The translations under genes were made by a program, and so were the position numbers. DNA of 52,592 bases from Myxococcota bacterium (lineage in GTDB: Bacteria > Myxococcota_A > Polyangia > Polyangiales > Polyangiaceae), in NCBI GenBank assembly GCA_963169915.1, contig CAUJEM010000078.1, positions 1 to 52,592 of the forward strand, written 5' to 3'. Position 1 is the first letter of the stretch, and each line of letters begins with the position of its first letter. The notes beneath the pieces are model-generated. The model had not been told where the DNA came from and ran no database searches. It saw nothing but the letters and a program-made list of their open reading frames with translations. This document shows positions 42,178-51,874 of the stretch, one piece after another.

Positions 42178-43590
42178 GTGCGGGCCCAAGTCACTGCTCT
42201 GAGCGTAGCCGCTGTCCTGATCGGCCTCCTGCAGGGCCGCACCGCCCTCGCCGAGAACGACGATGTCGTCGTCCTGCCGACGGCGCTCGTCGCAGACGGA
42301 CCGCACGGCCCGCCGATCCTGCGCCTCCCGAGCGAGCAAGAGCCACCAGAGGCGCTGGAGCTGGCGCGGCGCATCGACGCCATCCTCCGGGAAGCAGCGC
42401 AAGACCTCGGCCTCGTCCTCGACGTCTCGGAGCGCCCCACCGATCGCGTCGCGGATCTCGGAGAGGAGCGGCTCATCGAGCGCGCACGCAGCGGCTGGGT
42501 GGTGTCCGCGCGGCTGCGGGCTCGGGGCAGCTCGCTCGTCCTGCGCATCCTCGTGATCGCTCCGGGCTCGAAGGTCGTGATGGTGCGCAGCGAGGCCATG
42601 GATCCTCAGACCCTCGAGGTGCGGACCATGATCCTGCTGAGAGATCTGATCCAGCTCGGGCGGGGCGCCAGCCCGGAGGACGAGCGCCCCAGGCCTGACG
42701 CCGCGGCGCTCGCCGCGTCGGACGCCGACGGCGAGCCCACCCACTCGCGCGGCCGCGCCGTCCTCGGCCTGAACGCCTCGGCGCTCGGCGGCTACCTGGG
42801 GCTCGCGCTCCAGCGCGCCTCCACCAGCGGGTCCACCGATGATCGACGACTCGTCTACCCGCTGGTGGCGCTCGGCGCTGGGGTCGGCCTGGGCGCATCC
42901 ATGTTGATCGCCGATGAGTGGGACGTCGGCCTCGGTGACGCGTGGTTTCTCGCGGCGGGGACCTGGTGGCCCACCGTGGCGGGCTTGGCGCTCGCCGACG
43001 GCTACGGCGTCTCACCCCCAGAGGACCGCTACGTGTACAGCCTGCTCGGCACGGCCGCGGGGCTCACCCTCAGCACCACGGCGCTCAGCGTCCGCGGCAT
43101 GAGCCCCGGGGGCGCCCTGCTCGCGCACTCGGGCGGGGCCTTCGGGCTGCTGCTCGGCGGACTGACCGAGGCCGCGCTCGAGGGCTCCACCGAGCTGACG
43201 CCCCGGCGCGGCGGCGGCCTGGGCGCGCTCATCGGCGTCGTCGGCGGCGGGCTGTTCGCCACGCAGGTGCAGGCCTCGGCGACGCGAGTGCTCTACGTGG
43301 ACATGGGCGCGACGCTCGGCGGGCTCACCAGCGCAGCAGCCGCGAGCCCGCTCATCTTGGACGAGCCCACGCCGACGCACCACCGACTCTACGCCGGCTC
43401 CATCGCGCTCGGCACGCTGGTCGGCGGTGGGCTCGGCTATCTCCTGACGAGACCGAGCCGCCCCACCTCGACTGCCGCCGAGGCGTCGCCCCCCCTCCTC
43501 CCCAGCGCCGGCGTCATCGGTATCTCCGAGGACGCGCGGGGCCGCACGGCCTACGTCTACGGCGCCACGCTGCGAGGCCGCTGGGAGTGA
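42178..43590 (+). CDS. Exported protein of unknown function, 470 aa
   Basis: The start at GTG 42178 gives a clean signal peptide (VTALSVAAVLIGLLQGRTALA). Residues about 25-170 form a soluble domain (VVVLPTALVADG, ELARRIDAILREAAQDL, LVLRILVIAPGSKVVMVRSEA) that resembles periplasmic domains of lipoprotein or TolB-like type, without certainty. The rest is a run of Gly/Ala/Leu-rich hydrophobic segments (ALGAGVGLGASMLI, GGLGALIGVVGGGLFA, IALGTLVGGGLGYLLT) that look like membrane-embedded or glycine-zipper-like strands. No family is recognised. The stop overlaps the pseudouridine synthase start by GTGA. Confidence 0.7.
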   Translation: MRAQVTALSVAAVLIGLLQGRTALAENDDVVVLPTALVADGPHGPPILRLPSEQEPPEALELARRIDAILREAAQDLGLVLDVSERPTDRVADLGEERLIERARSGWVVSARLRARGSSLVLRILVIAPGSKVVMVRSEAMDPQTLEVRTMILLRDLIQLGRGASPEDERPRPDAAALAASDADGEPTHSRGRAVLGLNASALGGYLGLALQRASTSGSTDDRRLVYPLVALGAGVGLGASMLIADEWDVGLGDAWFLAAGTWWPTVAGLALADGYGVSPPEDRYVYSLLGTAAGLTLSTTALSVRGMSPGGALLAHSGGAFGLLLGGLTEAALEGSTELTPRRGGGLGALIGVVGGGLFATQVQASATRVLYVDMGATLGGLTSAAAASPLILDEPTPTHHRLYAGSIALGTLVGGGLGYLLTRPSRPTSTAAEASPPLLPSAGVIGISEDARGRTAYVYGATLRGRWE

Positions 43591-44504
43591 AGCCGCTGCG
43601 GTTCCAAGTCACGCCGGCGGAGGCCGGCCTTCGCCTGGATCGCCTGCTCACTCAGCGCGCCGAAGGGCTCGGGCGCCGTCACGCCGCCGCGCTGTTCGCG
43701 GCCGGGCAGGTGTGGCAAGGCCAGCAGCGCGCCCGCAAGAGCACGCTGGCCGAGGCAGGCGCCTGGGTCGTCGCGCAGCTCCCCCCCTCGGCCGACGCCA
43801 TCGCGGACCCCTCGGTGCCGCTCGCGGTCGTGCTGGAGACGCCACGCCTGCTCATCGTGGACAAGCCCGCAGGGCAGCCCACCGCGCCGCTGCGCGCCGA
43901 GGAGCGCGGCACGCTCGTCAACGCCCTGCTCGCCCATGCTCCGGCGCTCGCCGCGGTCGGCTACAGCCGGCGTGATCCGGGCGTGGTGCACCGGCTCGAC
44001 ACCCAGACCTCCGGGCTCGTCCTCGTGGCGAAAGACCAGGAGGCCTTCGCGGTGCTGCTCCGCGCGCTCCGTGCGGGGGAGCTCGACAAGCGCTACCTCG
44101 CGGTGGTGCCCAGCGCCGCAGCCCTCGCCGCGGAGGGCGTCATCGACGTCGCGCTCGCGCCGAGCGGGAGCCCGCGCCGCGTCCACTGCGCGGCGCGTGG
44201 CGCGCCGCGGGCCCACCGTGCGGAGACGCATTACCGCGTGGTGGAGCGTGGCCCACGCTGGACGCTGGTGGAGGCCACCGCGCGCCACGCGTACCGTCAC
44301 CAAGTCCGCGCGCACCTCGCGAGCCTCGGGGCACCGCTCGCGGGCGACGAGCTCTACGGCGGCGCCCGCTGCCCGGAGCTGGGCGAGCGCCACGCGCTCC
44401 ATGCGTCTCAGCTCGCGTGGAGCGGCACCGCCACGCTCCCCGGCTTCGTCGTGCGCTCGGCGCCCCCGGCGGCCTTCGGAGCGCTGCTCGCTCGCGACGA
44501 CTGA
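43587..44504 (+). CDS. RluA-family RNA pseudouridine synthase, 305 aa
   Basis: This enzyme converts uridine to pseudouridine in rRNA or tRNA. The N terminus (LRLDRLLTQRAEGLGRRHAA, then VWQGQQRARKSTLA) resembles a degenerate S4 RNA-binding domain. The catalytic domain starts at LLIVDKPAGQPTAP and has the motif GVVHRLDTQTSG with the essential Asp, then RYLAVV, RHAYRHQVRAHLAS and HALHASQLAW. The target base cannot be told. The GTG start overlaps the upstream stop. Its last 97 nt overlap the 3' end of the convergent membrane-protein gene at 44408; the overlapped residues of this enzyme are conserved family sequence, so its frame is real. Confidence 0.92.
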   Translation: MKPLRFQVTPAEAGLRLDRLLTQRAEGLGRRHAAALFAAGQVWQGQQRARKSTLAEAGAWVVAQLPPSADAIADPSVPLAVVLETPRLLIVDKPAGQPTAPLRAEERGTLVNALLAHAPALAAVGYSRRDPGVVHRLDTQTSGLVLVAKDQEAFAVLLRALRAGELDKRYLAVVPSAAALAAEGVIDVALAPSGSPRRVHCAARGAPRAHRAETHYRVVERGPRWTLVEATARHAYRHQVRAHLASLGAPLAGDELYGGARCPELGERHALHASQLAWSGTATLPGFVVRSAPPAAFGALLARDD

Positions 44505-46204
44505 GCCGCGCTCGGCTCGCTGAGCAGGGTGCTGAGACGCTCCACCAGCGACAGCAGCATCGCGCGGGTGGGGAGGCGCGGACGCAGGATGCACACGCGC
44601 TCCTCGGCCTGACGCCCCCGCGTCCAGCTCGCGCTCCGCGGCAAGGCGGCGTGGGCGCTCGAGCCCTCACGCGCCCTCACGACGACGCAGGGCAGCGCCG
44701 CCGCCCCCCCAGCCGCGTGGGAGTACTCCATCGCGATCTCGAGGGCGCTCAGCCCGCGCAGCGGCTGGACGGGGCGCACGAGCAGCCGCAGCTCGTCCGG
44801 CTCGCTCGCGCCGCTGGGGATCCGCGCCCAGGCGACGACCTTCAGGTCGTGACGTGCGCGCAGCTCGCGGGTCAGCCATGCGTAGAGCCGCCGCGGCTCC
44901 GTGACCGCGTCGATGGGCAGCTCTCGAGCGCGCCCGGTAAAGAAGATGGGGACGAGCAGCGCGGAGCCGAGCATGATCCACAGCCCGCGGTAGGGCGCGA
45001 GCGTCAGATCCCAGCTACCAAGCGCGACGATGAGCCCCAGGGCCGCCACGAAGCAGAGGAAGCCTCGCCCCGTGCCTGCGTCCATGCAGACGCCAGGGAG
45101 CTGAGGCGCCGGCTCGGCGTACACCTCATCGTCCCGCAGCACCAGCCAGCGCCCAGGGCCGCGCGGCGGCGCAGGGACGCGGGGCGTCAGCACCATGGCG
45201 AGCGCCATCGCCGCGCAGAGCGCGAGCCCAGGCACGAGCGGGCCGTCCAGCCACAAGACGCTCGCCGCGGCGCCCGCGACTGCCACCCCGGCGAGCCCAG
45301 CGCCCAGCCACCACGGCCCCGGCACGAGCCCCCGCACGACCGCGCCGCGCGCCTGCGCGGCGCGTGCGGCCTGGCGGCGCTTGAAGCCAGCGAGCAGCGC
45401 GTAAGCCAGCCCCAAGCCGATGACGGCCGCGAGCTGCTCAGCTCGCCGCGGAGCGCTGGGGATCTCGGGGAGCGCCTGGGGAGCGCTGCTCACCCCCCGA
45501 AAGGCATCGAAGGCCTCTGGCGCTACACTGACCCGCCACACGACGGGCTCTCCCTGCGCGATGTGGGGGCGCGTCAGCTCGATCTCGTCCCAGTCCCCCT
45601 GATGGCGCACCGTCGCCACGAAGACGCCGCCCGGATCCTCCGCCAGGCCCAGCGCGGCCTGCTCACGGTCGAGCTGCACGAGCGCAGGCGCCGCGGGTGC
45701 GGCTGGGAAGCGCAGGATGACCTTCGCGCCGTCGAGCCCGCCCGTGAAGCGCGGACCGACCCACGCGAGCTCCGCGCGCGCTCCCTTCAAGCTCAGCGCG
45801 TTGCGCTCCAGGAGCTGCGTGCGGTAGCCCACCTTGAAGAGATAGGTGCCGCCGCGCAGCCCCTTCCCATCCACCTCCAGCCGCAAGCTGTTGTCCTCGG
45901 TGCGCTCTGCCAAGAGCGCCACCGGCTCACCGGCAACGCCGGAGCGCAAGATGGGAAGCGCCGAGGCGTCGGGGAGGAGCACCGCGTCCGCGTCGATCCC
46001 GTCGAGCTGGAAGCTCTGCAGCGGGCCTCCGCGGACGCGCATCATCAGCTCGTGACGCACGACCCCCGCGCCGTCGCGGCCGACCTCGATCGTGATGACG
46101 CTCGACTGGAGCTGGGTCTCCACCCAGGCCCGAGCAGGGCGGCCCACCAGCGAGAGGAGCGCGACGGTCAGCAGAGCGAGAAGGTGTCGGCGTGAAACCC
46201 ACAT
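44408..46204 (-). CDS. Exported multi-pass membrane protein, 598 aa
   Basis: A signal peptide (about residues 1-27, ending ARA) leads to an extracytoplasmic beta-rich domain of about 230 residues (SVITIEVGRDGAGVVRHEL, YLFKVGYRTQLLERNA). About five membrane helices follow (near 257-274, 298-319, 322-340, 380-397 and 404-420), and then a soluble C-terminal domain of about 170 residues. The plan is like DUF2207 proteins, but no diagnostic motif is certain. The start ATG at 46204 is set by the signal peptide and a promoter at 46215-46243. A TTG at 46243 would fall inside the -35. The Ala/Ser-rich end overlaps the pseudouridine synthase gene by 97 nt. Confidence 0.72.
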   Translation of the reverse strand: MWVSRRHLLALLTVALLSLVGRPARAWVETQLQSSVITIEVGRDGAGVVRHELMMRVRGGPLQSFQLDGIDADAVLLPDASALPILRSGVAGEPVALLAERTEDNSLRLEVDGKGLRGGTYLFKVGYRTQLLERNALSLKGARAELAWVGPRFTGGLDGAKVILRFPAAPAAPALVQLDREQAALGLAEDPGGVFVATVRHQGDWDEIELTRPHIAQGEPVVWRVSVAPEAFDAFRGVSSAPQALPEIPSAPRRAEQLAAVIGLGLAYALLAGFKRRQAARAAQARGAVVRGLVPGPWWLGAGLAGVAVAGAAASVLWLDGPLVPGLALCAAMALAMVLTPRVPAPPRGPGRWLVLRDDEVYAEPAPQLPGVCMDAGTGRGFLCFVAALGLIVALGSWDLTLAPYRGLWIMLGSALLVPIFFTGRARELPIDAVTEPRRLYAWLTRELRARHDLKVVAWARIPSGASEPDELRLLVRPVQPLRGLSALEIAMEYSHAAGGAAALPCVVVRAREGSSAHAALPRSASWTRGRQAEERVCILRPRLPTRAMLLSLVERLSTLLSEPSAAQSSRASSAPKAAGGAERTTKPGSVAVPLHAS

Positions 46205-46214
46205 GTAGGTGGGT

Positions 46215-46243
46215 TCAATACTGACACCTTCATTGTCGGCCAA
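46215..46243 (-). promoter_or_regulatory. Promoter TTGGCC-17-TATTGA for the 598-residue membrane protein gene
   Basis: Minus-strand TTGGCC (46238-46243, four of six consensus bases) and TATTGA (46215-46220) are 17 bp apart. The -10 ends 10 nt before the ATG at 46204. Because of this the TTG at 46243 is promoter, not start codon. Confidence 0.4.
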
Positions 46244-46335
46244 CTTTCGGGCGAGCGCTCTCCCATGGCAGACCCATGCTACAGCGAGCCTACCGCTGGT
46301 CGGAGGTTCAGCTTCTCACGCGCTCCGCAGCCCCT

Positions 46336-46446
46336 CAGGCGCCACTGCTGCTGCTCCGCCAGCGGGTGCGAGATGCCCAGTACCTCGCCGGCCACTGGCC
46401 CGTTGCCGCCAGGCGCCACTGCTGCTGCTCCGCCAGCGGGTGCGAG
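46336..46446. repeat. Exact 37-bp direct repeats in the intergenic gap
   Basis: The segments 46336-46372 and 46410-46446 are identical (CAGGCGCCACTGCTGCTG at the start of each), 74 bp apart. They lie just after the 3' end of the lipoprotein gene at 46453. On the minus strand the first copy met after the stop reads LAPAGGAAAVAPGG, like an Ala/Gly-rich tail, while the second is in another frame. Only two copies with a 37-bp gap occur, and the unit contains CTG runs, so replication slippage or a decayed coding tail is more likely than an active element. Nothing else is seen in 46244-46452. Confidence 0.8.
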
Positions 46447-46452
46447 GGCGGC

Positions 46453-48372
46453 TCACATGGGGTGCGTCGCACCTGCTCCCGGCATCGGAGGCCCCTCCAC
46501 CCTGCCGCCCAGGTAGGCCGCGAGGGAGCCGATGTCTTTCAGGGTAGCCTTGGGGATCCGCAGCCTCCAGCGGAGCTGGACTCCGCCCGCCCGCTCCGCC
46601 GTGAAGTCGTAGAGCAGCGGCGCCTCTCCGTGCGTCGGCAGAGCCGCCAACGCGCGCTGAAGCTCTCGCAGCTCGTGGCCAGCCGGTCCTACCGCGGGCT
46701 GCTGGGCGATCGCCTGCGCGAGCCCGCCGAGGTTGAGGATCCCCCCGCCGAGGCCTCCAGCGACGCTGAGCGCCCGCGCCTCGGGCCGGGTGGCGAAGGT
46801 CGCAGTCCCCGGCGCTCCCAGCCGCTTGAGCTGCGCGACCGCGTAGGCTTCATCGAAGCCCAGCGCAGCCCAGCCCTCGCCGCCGTCACCGCTGAGCACG
46901 ACGTAGTACTTGACGCTCTTCACGCTGGGATCCAGCCCCTCGATCAGCTGGGCGGGGATGGACAGCTCGTAGGTGGTCGCCTTGGCGAGCCCTTGGGTCG
47001 GCCGGGCCTTGGCGGTGGGCAGCGCGGCGCGCCTGACGCCGAGCTTCTTCTTCAGATCCGCCCAGAGCGCGGCGTCATTCCAGAGCTGGAGCGCGCGATC
47101 ACCGACCGCCTTGACCTTGGGCTGCCCAGCGGAGAACCCGAGCACGAGTATCCCGCGCTCCGGCCCCGGCGCCTTGGTCTTGGCAGGGCTCGCCCCCTCG
47201 GGGCCTGGCAGATAGGCCCACGCCGAGCTTCCCTCCAGGCTGGAGAGCGCGTCCAAGAGCCCCGTGAGCTGCGCCCGCACCTTCGCCGAGATCCCGTAGT
47301 ACTGCAGCGCTCCCTCCGAGAGCTCCGAGATGGACTTGGTGATGGGGAGCGTCTGAGTCTTCTTGGCGCCATGCCCCCACCCCGCCATCACGGCGTCCGC
47401 GGGGAGCTTCCAGAACAGCGCTGGAGGCGAGGGCTGCTGCGCGTTCTCCAAGAGGGTGCGCACCCAGTACGAGCCCTCACCGCTGAGCCGGGCGGTGAGC
47501 GAGACGTCGAGCGCGCCGGCCTGCGCGTCGAGATCGGCCGTCAGCCGCACCGTCTCCAGCTCGCGCGACAAAGTGAGCAGCTCGTCGGCCACGCCGTTGA
47601 GCGCGTCCGACAGCCCACGAATGAACTTCGGATCGTCGATGGGCACCTCACTCATGGCCATCGGGATGCCCGCGGTGCGGAGCTGGCGCAGCGTGGAGTC
47701 ATAGGCCTGGGTGAGCTGCCGAACTCTGAACTCCACTTGCAGGGCGTGCGCCGGCAGCGCCTCGCTAGGCAGCCCGCGCACGGCGTAAGGCAGCAGCGCT
47801 TCGAGGCTGCGCTGGGAGTCCGAGCACACGAGGCGCGCGGGCGCCTGGCCCACGGCGCTGGCGATGCGACAGTCCCCCATGTCCTTGGAGCTGCCCACCA
47901 AGCGGTAGATGCCCGGCTGCTCGCGCTCGAGCCGTGCGCCGAGGTCCTGGGCGGCAGCGGCCGCGGCCTCGAGGCTCCGCAGCGGCACGGTGGCCACGAA
48001 GCGCACGTCCGGCTTCGTGGGATTCCGGTCATCCAGCGCCAGGGCCAGCTCCACGGGAGCGTCGAGCTGGATGGCCTGCGCGAGCTGGGCGCTCTTCTGC
48101 TGGAGGAGCTGCTGGAGGCTCACGGGGAACCCCGTCCACTCGGAGAGCTGCTGGAGCGACTGGTCCACGTTCATGGCGCGCCCCACGGCGATGAGCCCTC
48201 GAGGGGCTGGCACCGGCGAGAGGTCGCCGCGTTCCATCGGCGCCGAGCCCACCACGGCGGGCTCAGCCGGGCCTTGCACCGGGGTGATGGGGCTGGGTGC
48301 GGGGGCACCGCCGCAGGCGGCCGCGAGCGAGAGCGCGAAGGCAGCGAGGAGGGGACGAGCACGGAACTTCAT
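46453..48372 (-). CDS. Large lipoprotein of unknown function, 639 aa
   Basis: The lipobox LAAAC (Cys20) follows a basic start and hydrophobic core, so it is a lipoprotein. The mature part has two similar-looking halves of mixed alpha/beta type, with phrases such as LLQQKSAQLAQAIQLDAPVELALAL, DVRFVATVPLRSLEAAAAAAQ, LPADAVMAGWG and SVAGGLGGGILNLGGLAQAI. The layout (a penalty-like domain, helical spacer, second domain) is like periplasmic proteins of DUF3352 type, but I cannot confirm it. The ATG at 48372 is 9 nt after TACGCT. The flavoprotein gene at 48459 lies upstream on the same strand, 86 nt away, so they may be co-transcribed or have separate promoters. Confidence 0.72.
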   Translation of the reverse strand: MKFRARPLLAAFALSLAAACGGAPAPSPITPVQGPAEPAVVGSAPMERGDLSPVPAPRGLIAVGRAMNVDQSLQQLSEWTGFPVSLQQLLQQKSAQLAQAIQLDAPVELALALDDRNPTKPDVRFVATVPLRSLEAAAAAAQDLGARLEREQPGIYRLVGSSKDMGDCRIASAVGQAPARLVCSDSQRSLEALLPYAVRGLPSEALPAHALQVEFRVRQLTQAYDSTLRQLRTAGIPMAMSEVPIDDPKFIRGLSDALNGVADELLTLSRELETVRLTADLDAQAGALDVSLTARLSGEGSYWVRTLLENAQQPSPPALFWKLPADAVMAGWGHGAKKTQTLPITKSISELSEGALQYYGISAKVRAQLTGLLDALSSLEGSSAWAYLPGPEGASPAKTKAPGPERGILVLGFSAGQPKVKAVGDRALQLWNDAALWADLKKKLGVRRAALPTAKARPTQGLAKATTYELSIPAQLIEGLDPSVKSVKYYVVLSGDGGEGWAALGFDEAYAVAQLKRLGAPGTATFATRPEARALSVAGGLGGGILNLGGLAQAIAQQPAVGPAGHELRELQRALAALPTHGEAPLLYDFTAERAGGVQLRWRLRIPKATLKDIGSLAAYLGGRVEGPPMPGAGATHPM

Positions 48373-48381
48373 GGTGCCCCG

Positions 48382-48387
48382 AGCGTA
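48382..48387 (-). promoter_or_regulatory. -10-like hexamer TACGCT for the 639-residue lipoprotein gene
   Basis: Minus-strand TACGCT ends 9 nt before the ATG at 48372, which would place the transcript start about 3 nt upstream of the codon. Confidence 0.4.
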
Positions 48388-48458
48388 CTCGCGTCGCGGG
48401 GGCTTGGCTCGCAGAATGATGTGCCCCCGCCGGGCGGGCGAGCGGCCGCGCTCCAGCG

Positions 48459-49649
48459 TCACTCGCGCGGCAAGCCGCGGAGCCCGAGCAGCGCCGTGTA
48501 GAGCGCCGCGCGGGTGCCGGCGCGCAGCAGGGTACCGCTCCCCCACGGGCTGCCGGAAAAATGGCGCAGCCCGACCCGGATGAACTCCGGGGCGTCGAGC
48601 AAGAACCGCTCGATGTGGGGCCGCAAGGGGCCGTAGTAGAGCGCGCAGGCCCACTCCCGGACCCGCAGATCACGCCCGATGGAGTGCTGGCGCAGCGCCC
48701 GCCCCCAGTCGCTGAAGCCCAGATCGCCGAGGCTCAGCTTCTCGGCGAGGTAGGCGCCGGCCGCCGCGCCGTACTGCACCGCCTGGGCGATGCCCTCTCC
48801 CGTCACCGGATCGATCCCCGCGGCCTCGCCCACGAGCAGCACGCGCGGCTGGGAGAAGGTCGCATGGGGCTCGAAGCCCCGCTCGGCGTAGCGCTTCTTA
48901 CGGTAATGCGCGAGCTGGAGGCCGCGCCGCTCGAGCTCGCGCTCGAGCACGCTCTGGAGCTGCACCGTCGAGCGCTCTCGATCGTGGCTCAGCGCGTACA
49001 CGCCACGGCACATCATGCGCCGCCCCTCCACCAGCGTGGGAAAGTCCCAGTAGTACCCCGCGAGCTCGCGGTGATTGGAGTCGAAGAGCAGCAGATCTTG
49101 CGCCTCGTCCGACGCCAAGACCTCCGTGTCCACCTCGAGCGCCTGAGCTCGATAGCGGCTCGGTAGAAAGCCGAGCGAGCGCCGGACGACGCTAGCGACC
49201 CCATCGGCGCCGACGAGCACCCGCGCCCTCAGCTCGCTCCCACCGAGCTCCACGGTGACGCCGCGCTCGCCCGGCCGCACGCCTCGCACTGCCGCTCCCT
49301 CGACGATCCGGATCCCGCGCGCTCGAGCTTGGCGTGCCAGCTCGTGATCGTACTCCATGCGGCGGACGACGCGCCCGATGACGCCGTCCCGCACGTCCAG
49401 CCGGCGCCCGCACGCCTGAAAGGCGACCCCGCTGACCGGCACGGACGGCACCTGGACCTGGACGCCGATCCGCCCGAGCGCCAGATCGGCGCGCGCGCCG
49501 AGTGCGCCCGCGCAGTACTTCTCTCGCGGGTAGTGCTCCCGCTCCAGGACGACGATGCGCTCGGTGAGCCACGGCGCCGCGTGGGCCAAGAAGAGCGCCG
49601 TCGAGAGCCCCGCCGGACCTCCGCCCACGATGACGACCTCTGCGTGCAC
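48459..49649 (-). CDS. Geranylgeranyl-reductase-family FAD oxidoreductase, 396 aa
   Basis: This is a flavoprotein of the geranylgeranyl reductase/electron-transfer type. The N-terminal FAD fingerprint is VVIVGGGPAGLSTALFLA, followed by REKYCAGALGARA (a Cys-containing loop typical of the family), ARVLVGADGVASVVRRSLG and the second FAD block RVLLVGEAAGIDPVTGEGIAQAVQ. It probably reduces isoprenoid double bonds in a lipid, quinone or pigment, but the substrate is unknown. A GTG at 49649 has TAGAGT 7 nt upstream and is preferred to the GTG at 49658, which overlaps that hexamer. No pigment genes are next to it. It runs toward the lipoprotein gene and away from dnaK. Confidence 0.9.
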   Translation of the reverse strand: MHAEVVIVGGGPAGLSTALFLAHAAPWLTERIVVLEREHYPREKYCAGALGARADLALGRIGVQVQVPSVPVSGVAFQACGRRLDVRDGVIGRVVRRMEYDHELARQARARGIRIVEGAAVRGVRPGERGVTVELGGSELRARVLVGADGVASVVRRSLGFLPSRYRAQALEVDTEVLASDEAQDLLLFDSNHRELAGYYWDFPTLVEGRRMMCRGVYALSHDRERSTVQLQSVLERELERRGLQLAHYRKKRYAERGFEPHATFSQPRVLLVGEAAGIDPVTGEGIAQAVQYGAAAGAYLAEKLSLGDLGFSDWGRALRQHSIGRDLRVREWACALYYGPLRPHIERFLLDAPEFIRVGLRHFSGSPWGSGTLLRAGTRAALYTALLGLRGLPRE

Positions 49650-49656
49650 GCGGCGC

Positions 49657-49662
49657 ACTCTA
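49657..49662 (-). promoter_or_regulatory. -10-like hexamer TAGAGT, decides the start of the flavoprotein gene
   Basis: Minus-strand TAGAGT ends 7 nt before the GTG at 49649. The competing GTG at 49658 lies within the hexamer and would not be transcribed. Confidence 0.5.
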
Positions 49663-49834
49663 GTGAAAAATCAGGGGACGCAAAGCTAGCTCCGCCCCGC
49701 GCGCCCGACTCGGCGCGGGTTGGCGCGAGGCTCGCCCCGAGGCCGCCCCGCCGGCTGGCTCGCCGGGCCGCGACGCGACGACGCCGCTGGGCCGGGTGGC
49801 CCAGCGGCGTCCAGCGGCCGCGACGCGCGGACGC

Positions 49835-51733
49835 TCAGTTCGTCTCTTCGAACTCTGCGTCGATGACGTCGCCCTTGCCCGGGGCGGCGCCGCCACCGGC
49901 GTTGGGGGGGGGCTGGTCCGCGCCGGGCGCGGCGCCTGGGGTCTCGTACACCTTGGAGGCGATGGCGTGCGCCTCCTTCTCCAGGCTCTCCAGCACCTCG
50001 CTGATGCGCGCGTCGTCGTGCTTCTCCACCGCCTCACGGCCCTCCTTGATGAGCCGCTCGATGTTGCCCACGTCCACCCCCGCGAGCTTGTCTTTGTGCT
50101 CCGCGAGCTGCTTTTCGAGCTGGTAGCAGAGGTTGTCGAGCTTGTTCCGCCGCTCGATCTCCTCGCGCCGGCGCTTGTCTTCTTCCTCGTGGGTGGCCGC
50201 CTCCTTCACCATCCGCTCGATGTCCGCGTCGCTGATGCCGCTGTTGGCGGTGATGGTGATCTTCTGGTCTTTGCCGGTGGCCGTGTCCTTGGCCGCCACC
50301 GACAAGATGCCGTTGGCGTCGATGTCGAACGTGACCTCGATCTTGGGCACCCCTCGGGGGGCGGCCATCAAGCCCTCCAGGTGGAACTTGCCGAGCATCC
50401 GGTTGTACTTGGCCTCGGTGCGCTCGCCCTGGAGCACCACGATCTCCACGCTGGTCTGGTTGTCCGCCGCCGTGGAGTACACCTCCTTCTTCTGCGTGGG
50501 GATGGTGGTGTTGCGCGGGATCATCACCGTCATGACGCCGCCGAGCGTCTCCACACCGAGCGACAGCGGCGTGACATCCAGCAGCACCACGTCCTGCACG
50601 GTGCCGCTGAGCACGCCGCCCTGCACCGCGGCGCCGATGGCGACCACCTCGTCCGGGTTGACGCCCTTGTGCGGCTCCTTGCCGAAGAAGCGCTGCACCG
50701 TCTCTTGCACGAGCGGGATACGGGTGGACCCGCCGACGAGCACCACCTCGTTGATGTCCGAAGGTTTCTTCTTCGCGTCCTCCAGCGCGCGGCGCACCGG
50801 CTCCATGGAGCGGTCCACCAGCGGGCGGATCATCTGCTCCAGCTTGGCGCGCGTGAGCTGCTGCTGCAGGTGCTTCGGGCCGCTGGCGTCCGCGGTGAGG
50901 AACGGCAGGTTGATGGTGGTCTCCATCTTGTTCGACAGCTCGATCTTCGCTTGCTCGGCCGCGTCCTTCAGGCGCTGGATGACCATCTTGTCGCCCGAGA
51001 CGTCGAGCCCCGTGCTCTTCTTGAACTCCGCGATGAGCCACTCCATCACGACGTGATCCACGTCGTCTCCGCCGAGGTGCGTGTCGCCGTTGACGCTGAT
51101 GACCTGCACCACGTTGTCGCCCACCTCCAAGATGGAGATGTCGAAGGTGCCGCCACCGAAATCGTACACGGCGATGATCTCGTTGGCCTTGCGGTCGAGG
51201 CCATAGGCCAGCGCCGCGGCGGTGGGCTCGTTGATGATGCGCTTGACCTCGAGGCCCGCGATCTTGCCAGCGTCTTTGGTGGCTTGGCGCTGGGCGTCGT
51301 TGAAGTAGGCCGGCACGGTGATGACCGCCTCCGTCACCTTCTCCCCCAGGTAGTCCTCCGCGGCCTTCTTCAGCTTCTGCAGCACCTTGGCGCTGATCTC
51401 CGGGGGGGCCATGGCCTTGCCGCGCACCTCGATCCACGCGTCGCCGTTCTTGCCGGCGACGACCTTGTACGGCACGCGCTTCAGCTCGTCGCTCATCTCC
51501 GTGAAGCGTCGCCCCACGAAGCGCTTGGACGAGTAGACCGTGTGCTCCGGGTTGGTGACGGCCTGACGCTTGGCGATGGTGCCCACCAAGACCTCACCCT
51601 TGTCATCCCAGGCCACCACCGACGGCGTCGTGCGGGAGCCCTCCTCGTTGACGATGACCTTGGCCTCTTTGCCGTCCATCACCGCCACGACGCTGTTGGT
51701 CGTCCCGAGGTCGATGCCGATAATCTTTCCCAT
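49835..51733 (-). CDS. dnaK: Molecular chaperone DnaK (Hsp70)
   Basis: DnaK binds exposed hydrophobic peptides under ATP control and needs DnaJ and GrpE; neither is in the window. At 632 aa it is full length. The nucleotide-binding domain has [60 protein letters not shown] and [12 protein letters not shown]. The substrate domain begins with [14 protein letters not shown], and the C terminus is a helical lid and Gly/Pro tail ending [12 protein letters not shown] strong ribosome site (AGGAG) is 9 nt before the ATG. The promoter at 51875-51902 is housekeeping-type, with a leader of about 134 nt; no heat-shock sigma or CIRCE element was found. Confidence 0.98.
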   Translation of the reverse strand: MGKIIGIDLGTTNSVVAVMDGKEAKVIVNEEGSRTTPSVVAWDDKGEVLVGTIAKRQAVTNPEHTVYSSKRFVGRRFTEMSDELKRVPYKVVAGKNGDAWIEVRGKAMAPPEISAKVLQKLKKAAEDYLGEKVTEAVITVPAYFNDAQRQATKDAGKIAGLEVKRIINEPTAAALAYGLDRKANEIIAVYDFGGGTFDISILEVGDNVVQVISVNGDTHLGGDDVDHVVMEWLIAEFKKSTGLDVSGDKMVIQRLKDAAEQAKIELSNKMETTINLPFLTADASGPKHLQQQLTRAKLEQMIRPLVDRSMEPVRRALEDAKKKPSDINEVVLVGGSTRIPLVQETVQRFFGKEPHKGVNPDEVVAIGAAVQGGVLSGTVQDVVLLDVTPLSLGVETLGGVMTVMIPRNTTIPTQKKEVYSTAADNQTSVEIVVLQGERTEAKYNRMLGKFHLEGLMAAPRGVPKIEVTFDIDANGILSVAAKDTATGKDQKITITANSGISDADIERMVKEAATHEEEDKRRREEIERRNKLDNLCYQLEKQLAEHKDKLAGVDVGNIERLIKEGREAVEKHDDARISEVLESLEKEAHAIASKVYETPGAAPGADQPPPNAGGGAAPGKGDVIDAEFEETN

Positions 51734-51874
51734 GACTTGTTACTCCTGGCTCCCTCTCGAGCGTTAGAACCTGGCAGCTTGGCCGTGCGGACCGAGCGCC
51801 CCTCAAGGTTGGTTGGGCTGCGGGCCCATCGACCCGCCGGACTACCCGGCGCTGTCGAGCCGGCAACGCACCGG

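Noticed and set aside
46336..46446. Possible CRISPR array
   Set aside because: Only two repeat copies, one 37-bp spacer, internal CTG runs and no cas genes in the window.
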